In this document: one piece after another, positions 17,676 through 25,770 of the stretch
Layout of the letters: each line of letters begins with the position of its first letter
How positions within the stretch are numbered: position 1 is the first letter of the stretch
Translations under genes and position numbers: made by a program
Assembly: GCA_016291655.1 (NCBI GenBank)
Contig: JAEEYF010000021.1
Span: 31,383 to 95,382 of the forward strand
DNA from: Lachnospiraceae bacterium
Lineage (GTDB): Bacteria; Bacillota; Clostridia; Lachnospirales; Lachnospiraceae
Direction of reading: 5' to 3'
Length of the DNA stretch: 64,000 nucleotides
The notes under the pieces: model-generated
What the model saw: only the letters and a program-made list of their open reading frames with translations
Told to the model about the DNA's origin: nothing
The model's database searches: none

Positions 17676-18053
17676 ATGCCTATGGAAAGCTTAAATATTA
17701 CCAATGACAATGATTTTTCATCGGAGGTAAAGATATCCAATGATGTTATCGCTACCGTTGCCGCGCTCGCAGCGACGGAAGTGGAAGGTGTCGATTGTCT
17801 TTCCGGCAATTCCACCAACGAAACCGTTAAGAAATACGGAGTAAAGAACGGCTCCAAGGGCGTTGAGATCAGCTTCAACGACGAAGGAAAGTCCGTTAAT
17901 TGCAAACTCGGAGTTACCATGAAATTCGGTTACTCCATTCCCGAGACCTGCACCATCGTTCAGGACAAGGTTAAAAACGCTATCGAATCCATGATCGGTA
18001 TCGAGGTTACAGATGTCTCGATCAATATCGGCGATGTAAACGTTAATCGCTAA
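17676..18053 (+). CDS. Asp23/Gls24-family envelope stress protein
   Basis: A 125-residue cytoplasmic protein of the Asp23/Gls24 (DUF322) family, abundant alkaline-shock or envelope-stress proteins that sit at the membrane in staphylococci. The family pattern is clear: KISNDVIATVAALAATEVEGVDCL, then VEISFNDEGKSVNCKLGVTMKFG, and the C-terminal VKNAIESMIGIEVTDVSINIGDV. AGGGGGA precedes the start. Located between a tiny membrane protein and nusB, as is common in Clostridia. Confidence 0.88.
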   Translation: MPMESLNITNDNDFSSEVKISNDVIATVAALAATEVEGVDCLSGNSTNETVKKYGVKNGSKGVEISFNDEGKSVNCKLGVTMKFGYSIPETCTIVQDKVKNAIESMIGIEVTDVSINIGDVNVNR

Positions 18054-18096
18054 ATTGTCTTTGCACCTTGGAAATTATATATGAAAGGTAAATGAT

Positions 18097-18510
18097 ATGA
18101 CTAAACACGAAGAAAGAGTAAAGCTTTTCCAGTTGATCTTCAACTGCAGCTTCTATGAAAATGATGAGATCCCCGAACAGATGGACCTTTTCAGGAGACT
18201 TCAGATGGCTTCCGAACAGGAAACGTTTAAAAGTGTAGAGGATAAGGCAAAAAAGATCCTTTCCAACCTTGGAGAGATCGATGTGATACTTGCACATGCA
18301 TCCACAGGATGGCCGTTGAGCAGATTGGGAAAAGCGGAGCTTTCAATTATGAGACTTGCGGCTTACGAGATGCTTTATGACAAGGAGATCCCGACCGGAG
18401 TAGCTATCAATGAGGCTGTCGAACTCAGCAAGGTTTTCGGCAACGATTCGGCACCCAGCTTCGTAAATGCGGTTCTTGCAAAACTTGCAAACGAACCTGT
18501 GAAAGAGTAA
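18097..18510 (+). CDS. nusB: Transcription antitermination factor NusB
   Basis: Binds boxA RNA with NusE (ribosomal protein S10) to promote antitermination, mainly on rRNA operons. The 137-residue all-helical protein has normal length; the C-terminal half is diagnostic: RLGKAELSIMRLAAYEML, IPTGVAINEAVELSKVFG and the closing APSFVNAVLAKLA. The following xseA starts one base after the stop, so nusB heads a tightly packed operon that runs to nadK or argR. Confidence 0.94.
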   Translation: MTKHEERVKLFQLIFNCSFYENDEIPEQMDLFRRLQMASEQETFKSVEDKAKKILSNLGEIDVILAHASTGWPLSRLGKAELSIMRLAAYEMLYDKEIPTGVAINEAVELSKVFGNDSAPSFVNAVLAKLANEPVKE

Positions 18511-18511
18511 A

Positions 18512-19723
18512 ATGCAGCAGATATACACGGTATCAGACGTCTCTGCATACATTAAACGGATGTTCGACACAGATGTGCTTTTGAACAACGTTTATGTAAA
18601 GGGAGAGGTATCCAATTGCAAATATCATTCATCCGGACATATATATTTTACATTGAAAGACAATAAATCACAAATTTCATGTATAATGTTTGCCGGTCGA
18701 AGGACCGGCATTTCTTTTAGGCTGACGGACGGACAGAGCGTCATAGTTTTCGGACGGATCTCCGTTTATGAAGCCGGAGGAAGCTATCAGATATATGCGG
18801 ATGAGATCAGGCTTGACGGAGTCGGGCGTCTTTATGAAGAGTTTGAAGAACTCAAAAAGAGGCTTGGCGCGGAAGGCCTTTTTGACGTTTCCAAAAAGAA
18901 GAGCATTCCGAAATTTGCATCGAGGATAGGTATAGTTACCGCCAAAACGGGAGCTGCCATACGGGACATATGCCAGATAGCGAGAAGAAGAAATCCTTAT
19001 GTGTCACTTTATCTTTATCCTGCTCTCGTACAGGGAGAAGGAGCCGCAGATTCGGTGGTCAGGGGCATCAGATATCTTGACGGGAAAGTGGACGTCATCA
19101 TTGTGGGACGCGGAGGAGGTTCCATAGAGGACCTTTGGGCATTCAATGAAGAAAAAACCGCAAGAGCGGTATTTGAATGCAAAACGCCGATCATTTCCGC
19201 AGTTGGACACGAAACCGATACCACCATCAGTGACTATGCGGCAGATCTCAGAGCACCGACGCCTTCTGCGGCGGCAGAACTTGCAGTCTATGACTACGGT
19301 GCCATGATGAGGGATCTCGCGATCCTTCATGAGAGACTTTTAAGTCTGCTCCGGTTTAAGACGGAGCGTATCAGACAGATGATCGCAAACAGGGAAGCTG
19401 CCCTCAGAAAGAACAGTCCGGGGCACAAACTGGAGCTGAAAAAACAATGGATAGAGAATGCACGGCCGCGACTTGACCGGGGCATGGAAAATATACTTAA
19501 TACCAAAAAATCGGAGCTTAAAAGAGCTGCGGCAAGACTGGACGGTGTGAGTCCGGTGAGAAAACTTGAGAGCGGCTTCTCCTATGTTACGGACAGGGAT
19601 GGAAAGAATGTTAACAGTATCCGTAAGGTAAAACAGGGAGAGGATCTGGTCATACATGTTACGGACGGTGACATTATGACGGTTGTTAATGAGGTCAGGG
19701 AGAATTATGGCAGAAAAGAATGA
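18512..19723 (+). CDS. xseA: Exodeoxyribonuclease VII large subunit
   Basis: Catalytic subunit of the single-strand-specific exonuclease that degrades DNA to acid-insoluble, then soluble, oligonucleotides. The 403 residues include an N-terminal OB fold (residues ~1-100, with VYVKGEVSNCKYHSSGHIYFTLKD), the catalytic domain with RIGIVTAKTGAAIRDI, VIIVGRGGGSIEDLWAFN and SAVGHETDTTISDYAADLRAPTPSAAAEL, then a long helical region that binds XseB. xseB follows with a small overlap. Confidence 0.95.
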   Translation: MQQIYTVSDVSAYIKRMFDTDVLLNNVYVKGEVSNCKYHSSGHIYFTLKDNKSQISCIMFAGRRTGISFRLTDGQSVIVFGRISVYEAGGSYQIYADEIRLDGVGRLYEEFEELKKRLGAEGLFDVSKKKSIPKFASRIGIVTAKTGAAIRDICQIARRRNPYVSLYLYPALVQGEGAADSVVRGIRYLDGKVDVIIVGRGGGSIEDLWAFNEEKTARAVFECKTPIISAVGHETDTTISDYAADLRAPTPSAAAELAVYDYGAMMRDLAILHERLLSLLRFKTERIRQMIANREAALRKNSPGHKLELKKQWIENARPRLDRGMENILNTKKSELKRAAARLDGVSPVRKLESGFSYVTDRDGKNVNSIRKVKQGEDLVIHVTDGDIMTVVNEVRENYGRKE

Positions 19724-19913
19724 AAACGATATGACACTTGAAGAAAACATGAAAGCCCTAGATGAAGTGATACGTGTGCTTGAAAGAGGAGAGCTGACGT
19801 TGGAGCAGTCCTTTGAAAAGTATAAAGAGGGAATGGAACTTTTGCTGAAATGCAACAATTCCGTGGATAAGGTTGAAAAGGAGCTTCAGATCCTGGAAAG
19901 CGAAGGAATATGA
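19707..19913 (+). CDS. xseB: Exodeoxyribonuclease VII small subunit
   Basis: A 68-residue helical protein that coats the long helices of XseA in the ExoVII complex. The family core TLEENMKALDEVIRVLERGELTLEQSF and the following KYKEGMELLLKCN are clear. The start chosen is the ATG opening MAEKNEND, preceded by AGGGAG and GAGG; an in-frame ATG eight codons earlier would add an atypical basic leader. It overlaps the xseA end by 17 bases and the next start by four (ATGA). Confidence 0.92.
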   Translation: MAEKNENDMTLEENMKALDEVIRVLERGELTLEQSFEKYKEGMELLLKCNNSVDKVEKELQILESEGI

Positions 19914-20869
19914 TGAGTTACGATCTGAAGAGGGAAACGGAATTCAGGACAAAGGCGATAAATGAGTGTATAGAAAAATATCTCCCGGAAGAGTCCGGTT
20001 TACAGAAGGTAATGCCGGAAGCCATGAATTACAGCGTGCTGGCGGGAGGAAAAAGGATACGCCCGATCCTTTTAAGAGAGTTTTACCTTATATACACTAA
20101 AAAGAACGATCCGAAAGCCGAGCCGGATATGAGGAGGATCGAGCCCTTTATATGCGCGCTGGAGATGATACACACCTATTCGCTGGTGCATGACGATCTG
20201 CCTGCTATGGATAATGATCTTTTAAGAAGAGGCAAACCCACCACCCATGCAAAGTATGGACATGCTAACGGAGTGCTGGCGGGGGATGCTTTGCTGAATT
20301 ATTCCGTGGAGACCGTTACAAAGGCTTTTATCGATGAGGATTCTTTAGAAGCAGAGTCCTGTGGGGATGTTTCAATTCCCGAGTGGAACAAAAGAGTTAT
20401 TAGGGCAATGCGTCTTTTGTATAATAAAGCGGGTATTTACGGCATGATCGGCGGACAGACCGTTGATGTTGAAAAGACAGGGAAGAACCTGAACAAAGAA
20501 GAATTGAATTTTATATACGAACTTAAGACCTGCGCCCTTATCTCGGCTTCGATATTATGCGGTGCGATCCTTGGAGGAGCGGATGAAAAAGATCTTGCCT
20601 TCCTTGAAAACCTTGGAAGTGATATAGGAATGGCATTTCAGATCAGAGATGACATTCTTGATATCGAAGGAAATGAACTGCTTTTCGGAAAACCCATAGG
20701 AAGCGATGAAAAGAACGGCAAGAGTACTTATGTCACGCTCTATGGAATGGAGTCTGCCAAACATAAAGTGGAAGAATATACCGATGATGCCATCGACATC
20801 CTTGATAAGCTTCCGGAAAACACTTTTATGAAGGCTTTTGTAAAAGCGTTGGCAATAAGAAATTTTTAG
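19910..20869 (+). CDS. ispA: Short-chain polyprenyl diphosphate synthase (IspA-like)
   Basis: Condenses IPP with allylic diphosphates to make a short isoprenoid such as farnesyl or geranylgeranyl diphosphate, the primer for undecaprenyl and quinone chains. The 319-residue protein has GGKRIRPILL, the first aspartate-rich motif DDLPAMDNDLLRRGKPT (two residues between Asp clusters longer than in long-chain enzymes, as usual for bacterial FPPS), and the second motif FQIRDDILD followed by KPIGSDEKNGKSTYV. Next to dxs, it couples supply of IPP to chain synthesis. Product chain length is not certain from sequence. Confidence 0.9.
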   Translation: MMSYDLKRETEFRTKAINECIEKYLPEESGLQKVMPEAMNYSVLAGGKRIRPILLREFYLIYTKKNDPKAEPDMRRIEPFICALEMIHTYSLVHDDLPAMDNDLLRRGKPTTHAKYGHANGVLAGDALLNYSVETVTKAFIDEDSLEAESCGDVSIPEWNKRVIRAMRLLYNKAGIYGMIGGQTVDVEKTGKNLNKEELNFIYELKTCALISASILCGAILGGADEKDLAFLENLGSDIGMAFQIRDDILDIEGNELLFGKPIGSDEKNGKSTYVTLYGMESAKHKVEEYTDDAIDILDKLPENTFMKAFVKALAIRNF

Positions 20870-20887
20870 CTTTGAGAGGAAAAGGAT

Positions 20888-22762
20888 ATGACTGAATATC
20901 CGGTGCTTGATAGGATCAACAAGCCGAATGATATTAAAAAAATACAGGAAAAGGACCTTCCGGAGCTTGCACGCGAGATCCGTTGCTTTTTGACGGAAAG
21001 TGTTTCTAAAACGGGAGGACATTTGTCATCCAATCTCGGTATCGTTGAGATAACCATGGCTCTTCATCTTTTTCTTGATCTTCCCGAGGACAAGGTGGTC
21101 TTTGACGTAGGTCACCAGACCTATGTCCATAAGCTGCTTACGGGACGAAAGAATTTTGAAACCCTTAGGAAAAAAGGCGGTATTTCGGGCTTTCCCAAGA
21201 GCAGCGAGAGCGATTGCGATTCCTTTGACACAGGTCACAGTTCCACGGCTCTGTCCGTTGCTGCAGGCTTTGTTGCCGCAAGAGAACTTTCCGGTAAAAA
21301 GAACAAGGTGGTTGCGGTCGTGGGTGACGGTGCACTCACCGGAGGCATGGCTCTGGAAGCCATTAACAACATCGGCAAGTTTAAGAGTAATATGATCATT
21401 ATCCTTAACGATAATGAGATGTCAATAGACCAAAATGTCGGCGGAATGGCAAACTATCTCGGAAAGATACGTACCAAGAAGTCCTATGTTAAATTCAAAT
21501 CCGGACTGGAAAACATGCTGGATGAGATCCCCGGAGGCAAGGGCGAAAGGATCGTAGAAAGACTTAAACATATAAAGGACAGTTTTAAAACCTTCTTTGT
21601 AAGCGGTATGCTTTTCGAGGATTTTGGACTGACCTACATCGGTCCCATTAACGGACATGACATAGATCAGGTGCTTACGGCGCTGAAAAGCGCATCGAGT
21701 GTTGACAAGCCGGTGATAATCCATGCGATCACCCAAAAGGGCAGAGGTTATCTTCCCGCCGAAAAGAGACCTGGAAAGTTTCACGGCATCGGTCCCTTTG
21801 ACATTAAGACCGGCAAGCTTATCAAGCATCCCATGACCAAGACCTTCACCGAAGGCTTTGCCGAAAAAATGCTTGAGCTGGGAGAGGAAGATGATAAGAT
21901 CCTCGGGATCACGGCTGCCATGGAGTTTGGAACCGGTCTGCGCGAATTCGCGGAACGTTATCCGGACAGGTTTTTTGATGTGGGCATAGCGGAGCAGCAT
22001 GCGGTCACTTTTGCGGCGGCCCTTGCAAAATCGGGCTATAAGCCTGTGGTCGCAATATATTCCACCTTCCTTCAGAGAAGCTATGACCAGATACTGCATG
22101 ATGTCTGCCTTACCAAACAACCGGTTGTTTTTGTCATAGACAGGGCAGGGATCACGGGAGAAGACGGAGAGACACATCAGGGTATCTTCGATCTGTCCTA
22201 TTTGACCAACATTCCGGGAATGACGGTCATGGCTCCCATGAATTGCGCAGAATTAAAAGAAATGCTTGAATATGCTGTGAATTTGAATGCACCTGTGGCC
22301 ATACGATATCCGAAATGCGGAGAAAGTCCGAGCGCGGCAGGACTTCATGTCTCGGAGATTGAATACGGAAAAGCGGAAAGACTGTCCGAAGGCAGAGACG
22401 TGGCTTTGTTCTCGGTGGGAAATTCCATAGACATAGGCCTGGAACTTAAAACCCGGCTTGAAGCGGATGGTTTAAGCGTAAGCCTGTACAATTCAAGGTT
22501 TGTATGCCCCGCAGATACCGAAGCGGTTAAGGATGCCGCAAAAAAACATAAAGTGCTTGTGACGGTGGAGGAAAATGTTAAAAAAGGCGGCTTTGGCGAA
22601 AGCATAGCCGAGATCATTGCGGAGAACGGTTTACAAACCGGGTTTGTCAATGCATCCCTTAAGGATTCCTTCATAGAGCACGGCTGCAGAACAGAACTCC
22701 TTAAGGCTTACGGTTTGGACACGGAAGAGATATATGGAAAGATTAGACGCTTTTTTGGTTAA
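20888..22762 (+). CDS. dxs: 1-deoxy-D-xylulose-5-phosphate synthase
   Basis: First enzyme of the MEP isoprenoid pathway; joins pyruvate and glyceraldehyde 3-phosphate using thiamine diphosphate. The 624-residue transketolase-like protein shows the ThDP/Mg site VVGDGALTGGMALEAINN (near residue 145), the N-terminal FDVGHQTYVHKLLTGR, the catalytic-region FDVGIAEQHAVTFAAALA and DRAGITGEDGETHQG, and a complete C-terminal domain. Its last 29 bases overlap tlyA. Confidence 0.96.
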   Translation: MTEYPVLDRINKPNDIKKIQEKDLPELAREIRCFLTESVSKTGGHLSSNLGIVEITMALHLFLDLPEDKVVFDVGHQTYVHKLLTGRKNFETLRKKGGISGFPKSSESDCDSFDTGHSSTALSVAAGFVAARELSGKKNKVVAVVGDGALTGGMALEAINNIGKFKSNMIIILNDNEMSIDQNVGGMANYLGKIRTKKSYVKFKSGLENMLDEIPGGKGERIVERLKHIKDSFKTFFVSGMLFEDFGLTYIGPINGHDIDQVLTALKSASSVDKPVIIHAITQKGRGYLPAEKRPGKFHGIGPFDIKTGKLIKHPMTKTFTEGFAEKMLELGEEDDKILGITAAMEFGTGLREFAERYPDRFFDVGIAEQHAVTFAAALAKSGYKPVVAIYSTFLQRSYDQILHDVCLTKQPVVFVIDRAGITGEDGETHQGIFDLSYLTNIPGMTVMAPMNCAELKEMLEYAVNLNAPVAIRYPKCGESPSAAGLHVSEIEYGKAERLSEGRDVALFSVGNSIDIGLELKTRLEADGLSVSLYNSRFVCPADTEAVKDAAKKHKVLVTVEENVKKGGFGESIAEIIAENGLQTGFVNASLKDSFIEHGCRTELLKAYGLDTEEIYGKIRRFFG

Positions 22763-23468
22763 AAACAATATCGCTTCCTCAAGGGAAAGAGCTAAGGAAT
22801 TGATACTGGCCGGTAATGTAAAAGTTAACGGCCGGGTCATATTAAAAGCGGCTTTTTCGGTGGGAGAAGAGGATGAGGTACTTGCCGAAAAGGAAGCACT
22901 TAAATATGTGAGTCGCGGCGGATTGAAGCTTGAAAAGGCGATCGATGAGTTCAATATCCGCCTTGAGGGACTGACCTGTATGGATATAGGAGCCTCTACA
23001 GGAGGTTTTACCGATTGTATGCTTCAGAACGGAGCTGTGAAGATCTATGCGGTCGATGTGGGGACGGATCAGCTTGCGGAAAAGCTCAGAAGCGACAAGA
23101 GGGTCGTTTCCATGGAACAGACCAACATCAGATACATTTCCCCCGTTGATGTAAACAACGAAGAAATGGATTTTATCTCGGTGGATGTTTCATTTATTTC
23201 GCTCACCAAGGTGCTGCCTGCGGTGTATATGCTCCTTAAAGAAGGGGGAGAAGCCGTATGCCTTATCAAACCGCAGTTTGAAGCGGGAAGGCAGGCACTT
23301 TCCAAAAAAGGGATAATTAAGGATGCTTCCGTCAGAGAAAAAACGGTTAAGGACATATCCGAATTTGCCGTATTCACGGGCTTTAAGGTCATTGGAACGA
23401 TAACATCGCCCGTAAGAGGCGGAGACGGTAACGTGGAGTTTTTGATTCATTTGAGAAAGGCCGATTAG
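22734..23468 (+). CDS. tlyA: TlyA-family rRNA 2'-O-methyltransferase
   Basis: S4 domain (residues 1-58, MERLDAFLVKNNIASSRERAK) plus an FtsJ-like SAM-binding methyltransferase domain. The SAM motif is CMDIGASTGGFTDCMLQNGA, and the catalytic-region MDFISVDVSFISLTKVLP and CLIKPQFEAGR follow. Family members 2'-O-methylate cytidines in 16S and sometimes 23S rRNA; older annotations call them haemolysins, which this sequence does not support. At 244 residues it is slightly shorter than the usual ~270. It starts within the end of dxs and nadK follows one base after its stop. Confidence 0.9.
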   Translation: MERLDAFLVKNNIASSRERAKELILAGNVKVNGRVILKAAFSVGEEDEVLAEKEALKYVSRGGLKLEKAIDEFNIRLEGLTCMDIGASTGGFTDCMLQNGAVKIYAVDVGTDQLAEKLRSDKRVVSMEQTNIRYISPVDVNNEEMDFISVDVSFISLTKVLPAVYMLLKEGGEAVCLIKPQFEAGRQALSKKGIIKDASVREKTVKDISEFAVFTGFKVIGTITSPVRGGDGNVEFLIHLRKAD

Positions 23469-23469
23469 T

Positions 23470-24297
23470 ATGGAAAAGCTTTTTATGATCATATCAAACC
23501 CCGACAGAGACCCCGAAGGACTTTTCCTGAAGAGAGTCAAGGATTTTTTTGACGGGAAAAGCCTTGAATACGTTGTCCATGACATTAAAACGGAGGAAGC
23601 AAAGGGGTTCACGGTTCCGGAAAACACTGAAGCAGCAGTGGTTCTGGGAGGAGACGGAACACTGATGCGAAGTGCCGATCTGGTCAAGGCTTCGGGTATT
23701 CCGATCCTGGGCATCAATACGGGCAGTGTCGGCTATCTTACAGGCGCGGAGACGGGAAATCTGGAAGAGGCGCTGCGTAAGCTGACCGTCGGAGATTATC
23801 GTATAGAAAAGCGTATGATGATGGATGTTTCGGTAAACGGGGAAAAAGCCGAGACCGTTCTTAATGATGCGGTCGTGACCAGAAACGGTTATTCCAGGAT
23901 CATTCGTCTTAAGATAAAGGTGAACGGTACGGAGATACTCACCGTGGGAGGCGACGGGATAATTGTATCAACTCCTACCGGTTCAACGGGCTACAATCTT
24001 TCGGCGGGAGGAAGCATATGCGTGCCGGAGGCGGAAATGCTTATCGTTACCCCCATATGCCCTCATTCAATGACGGCGAGATCCGTGATCGCATCCGCAA
24101 ATGACGAGATAACGATAGAAGTGCCGTCGGAAAGATACTATGAAACTCCGGATCTGGGGATGACACTTGACGGGAAGGCTTTTGTGCCTTTGAAGAGCGG
24201 AGACCGTATCGCTGTCCGAAGATCGGCTGATATTACGAAACTGATAAAGACTGATGAAGGTACATTTTTTGAGGCTTTAAAAAAGAAACTATCATAA
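23470..24297 (+). CDS. nadK: NAD kinase
   Basis: Phosphorylates NAD to NADP, the cell's only NADP source. The 275-residue protein carries the GGDGTLMRSA motif with the catalytic aspartate (about residue 60), INTGSVGYLTGAE, NDAVVTR and the NAD-binding GDGIIVSTPTGSTGYNLSAGG. The C-terminal all-beta domain is complete. It lies in the canonical position between tlyA and argR. Confidence 0.95.
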   Translation: MEKLFMIISNPDRDPEGLFLKRVKDFFDGKSLEYVVHDIKTEEAKGFTVPENTEAAVVLGGDGTLMRSADLVKASGIPILGINTGSVGYLTGAETGNLEEALRKLTVGDYRIEKRMMMDVSVNGEKAETVLNDAVVTRNGYSRIIRLKIKVNGTEILTVGGDGIIVSTPTGSTGYNLSAGGSICVPEAEMLIVTPICPHSMTARSVIASANDEITIEVPSERYYETPDLGMTLDGKAFVPLKSGDRIAVRRSADITKLIKTDEGTFFEALKKKLS

Positions 24298-24316
24298 GAT
24301 AAGGAGTGAAAGGGAC

Positions 24317-24778
24317 ATGCCTGATAAAAAGACAAGAAGACATGCAAAGATCAGATCCATAATCGAAAATGAAACCATCGGAACACAGGAGGAGCTTGTT
24401 AAAAGGCTTAATGAGGAAGGCTTCGCGGTGACACAGGCCACGGCTTCCAGAGATATTAAGGAACTCAGGCTTACCAAGATGGCTACGGAGTTCGGAGATA
24501 TCAAGTATGTTATCCCTCATTCGGATACTCCGGGTATCAACAATGCCAAGCTTGTCAGAGTGCTTGCGGAAGCCTATGTGAGCATGGAACAGGCAGAAAA
24601 CATCCTTGTGATCAAAACAGCCTCGGGTATGGCCATGGCTGCCGCTGCGGCGCTGGATTCCTTAAAGATCAAGGGAGTGGTGGGCTGCATAGCCGGAGAT
24701 GACACCATCATGTGTGCCATTAAAACCGCAAAAGATGTATCGGAAGTAATGAAGAAGATCGACAAGCTTCTCGGGTGA
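24317..24778 (+). CDS. argR: Arginine repressor ArgR/AhrC
   Basis: Arginine-responsive regulator of arginine synthesis and catabolism. The 153-residue protein has an N-terminal winged helix with the recognition region GFAVTQATASRDIKELRL (about residues 34-51) and a C-terminal hexamerisation and arginine-binding domain with GMAMAAAAALDSL and GCIAGDDTIMCAIKT. The usual Firmicute order is argR then recN; here yebC and a large surface protein stand between them. I could not identify an ArgR operator near any gene in the window. Confidence 0.93.
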   Translation: MPDKKTRRHAKIRSIIENETIGTQEELVKRLNEEGFAVTQATASRDIKELRLTKMATEFGDIKYVIPHSDTPGINNAKLVRVLAEAYVSMEQAENILVIKTASGMAMAAAAALDSLKIKGVVGCIAGDDTIMCAIKTAKDVSEVMKKIDKLLG

Positions 24779-24812
24779 ACCGCAAAAAGAGCGGACTTTA
24801 AAGACTTTAAAG

Positions 24813-24856
24813 GCACTTCAACAAGTGCTTGACATAGCCCGAAGGATTGTTATAAA
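24813..24856 (+). promoter_or_regulatory. Promoter of yebC with an adjoining hairpin
   Basis: TTGACA (24829-24834) and TATAAA (24851-24856) are 16 bases apart; TAAAAT at 24853-24858 is an alternative with 18. GCACTT-CAAC-AAGTGC (24813-24828) is an exact inverted repeat ending at the base before the -35 box. It lacks a poly-T tail, so it is a poor argR terminator and may be an operator. Confidence 0.65.
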
Positions 24857-24900
24857 ATCTATAGAATGTAAAATTTATTGAAATAATAAAGGTGGATTGT

Positions 24901-25635
24901 ATGTCAGGTCATTCTAAATTTGCTAACATTAAGCACAAAAAAGAGAAAAACGATGCTGCAAAGGGAAAAGTATTTACAAAGCTCGGACGTGAGATAGCCG
25001 TAGCGGTTAAAGAAGGCGGCGGTCCCGACCCCAACAACAACAGCAAGCTCAAGGATATCATTGCAAAGGCTAAGGCCAACAATATGTCCAACGATACCAT
25101 CGAAAGAAGTATCAAGAAGGCTGCGGGCGAAGGACAGGGAGTTAACTACGAGCATGTCAGATATGAAGGCTATGGTCCCTCCGGTATCGCTATCATAGTA
25201 GACGCTCTTACGGACAATAAGAACAGAACTGCCGCCAATGTGAGAAGTGCATTCACAAAGGGCAAGGGCAGTATCGGTAATATGGGATGTGTTTCCTTCA
25301 TGTTTGATGAAAAGGGACAGATCATCATCGATAAAGAAGAATGCGATATGGACGGAGACGATATATTCATGATCGCCGCCGATGCGGGTGCGGAAGATCT
25401 TTCCGAAGAAGACGACAGCTTTGAGATCATCACCTCGCCCGATGATTTCAGCAAGGTTGTCGAAGCTCTTGAAGAGGCAAATATCAAAATGTCTTCCGCA
25501 GAGGTTACCATGATCCCTCAGAATTACGGTTCTCTTACGGATGAAGAGGACATCAAGTGCCTCAACAGGATCCTGGATCTTCTTGACGATGACGATGATG
25601 TTCAGGACGTTTATACAAATTATGACGAAGCATAA
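24901..25635 (+). CDS. yebC: YebC/PmpR-family protein
   Basis: A 244-residue DUF28 protein beginning MSGHSKFANIKHKKEKND, the family signature. Members have been described as transcriptional regulators and, more recently, as translation factors that relieve stalling at proline-rich stretches; which applies here cannot be told from sequence. Later family blocks are present: NNNSKLKDIIAKAKANNMSN, YEGYGPSGIAIIVDALTDN and the acidic C-terminal NRILDLLDDDDDVQDVY. The ATG is chosen over an upstream in-frame GTG because AAAGGTGG sits at the right distance and the family starts with MSGHSK or MAGHSK. Confidence 0.93.
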   Translation: MSGHSKFANIKHKKEKNDAAKGKVFTKLGREIAVAVKEGGGPDPNNNSKLKDIIAKAKANNMSNDTIERSIKKAAGEGQGVNYEHVRYEGYGPSGIAIIVDALTDNKNRTAANVRSAFTKGKGSIGNMGCVSFMFDEKGQIIIDKEECDMDGDDIFMIAADAGAEDLSEEDDSFEIITSPDDFSKVVEALEEANIKMSSAEVTMIPQNYGSLTDEEDIKCLNRILDLLDDDDDVQDVYTNYDEA

Positions 25636-25669
25636 ATTACTCTTCTTTTTTCATAAAAAAAGTTAATAA

Positions 25670-25697
25670 TTGACAATAAAATGCCGATAAATTTAAT
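25670..25697 (+). promoter_or_regulatory. Promoter of the Big2-repeat protein gene
   Basis: TTGACA (25670-25675) and TTTAAT (25692-25697) are 16 bases apart in an AT-rich gap; an overlapping TATTAT/TATATT region a few bases further offers alternatives. The ribosome site GGGAGGAGG lies just before the coding start. Confidence 0.6.
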
Positions 25698-25770
25698 GTA
25701 TTATATTAATATGTTTCATTTTACCGGCTTTTTTGTTCCTTTTATTACGGCCGGGAGGAGGAAATAATTC

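Noticed and set aside
21422..22177. A 251-codon reverse-strand open frame inside dxs
   Set aside because: It mirrors the coding pattern of dxs; the forward protein is a complete, motif-rich synthase.
24780..24794. CCGC-GCGG hairpin after argR as a terminator
   Set aside because: The stem is only four base pairs and lacks a T tract.
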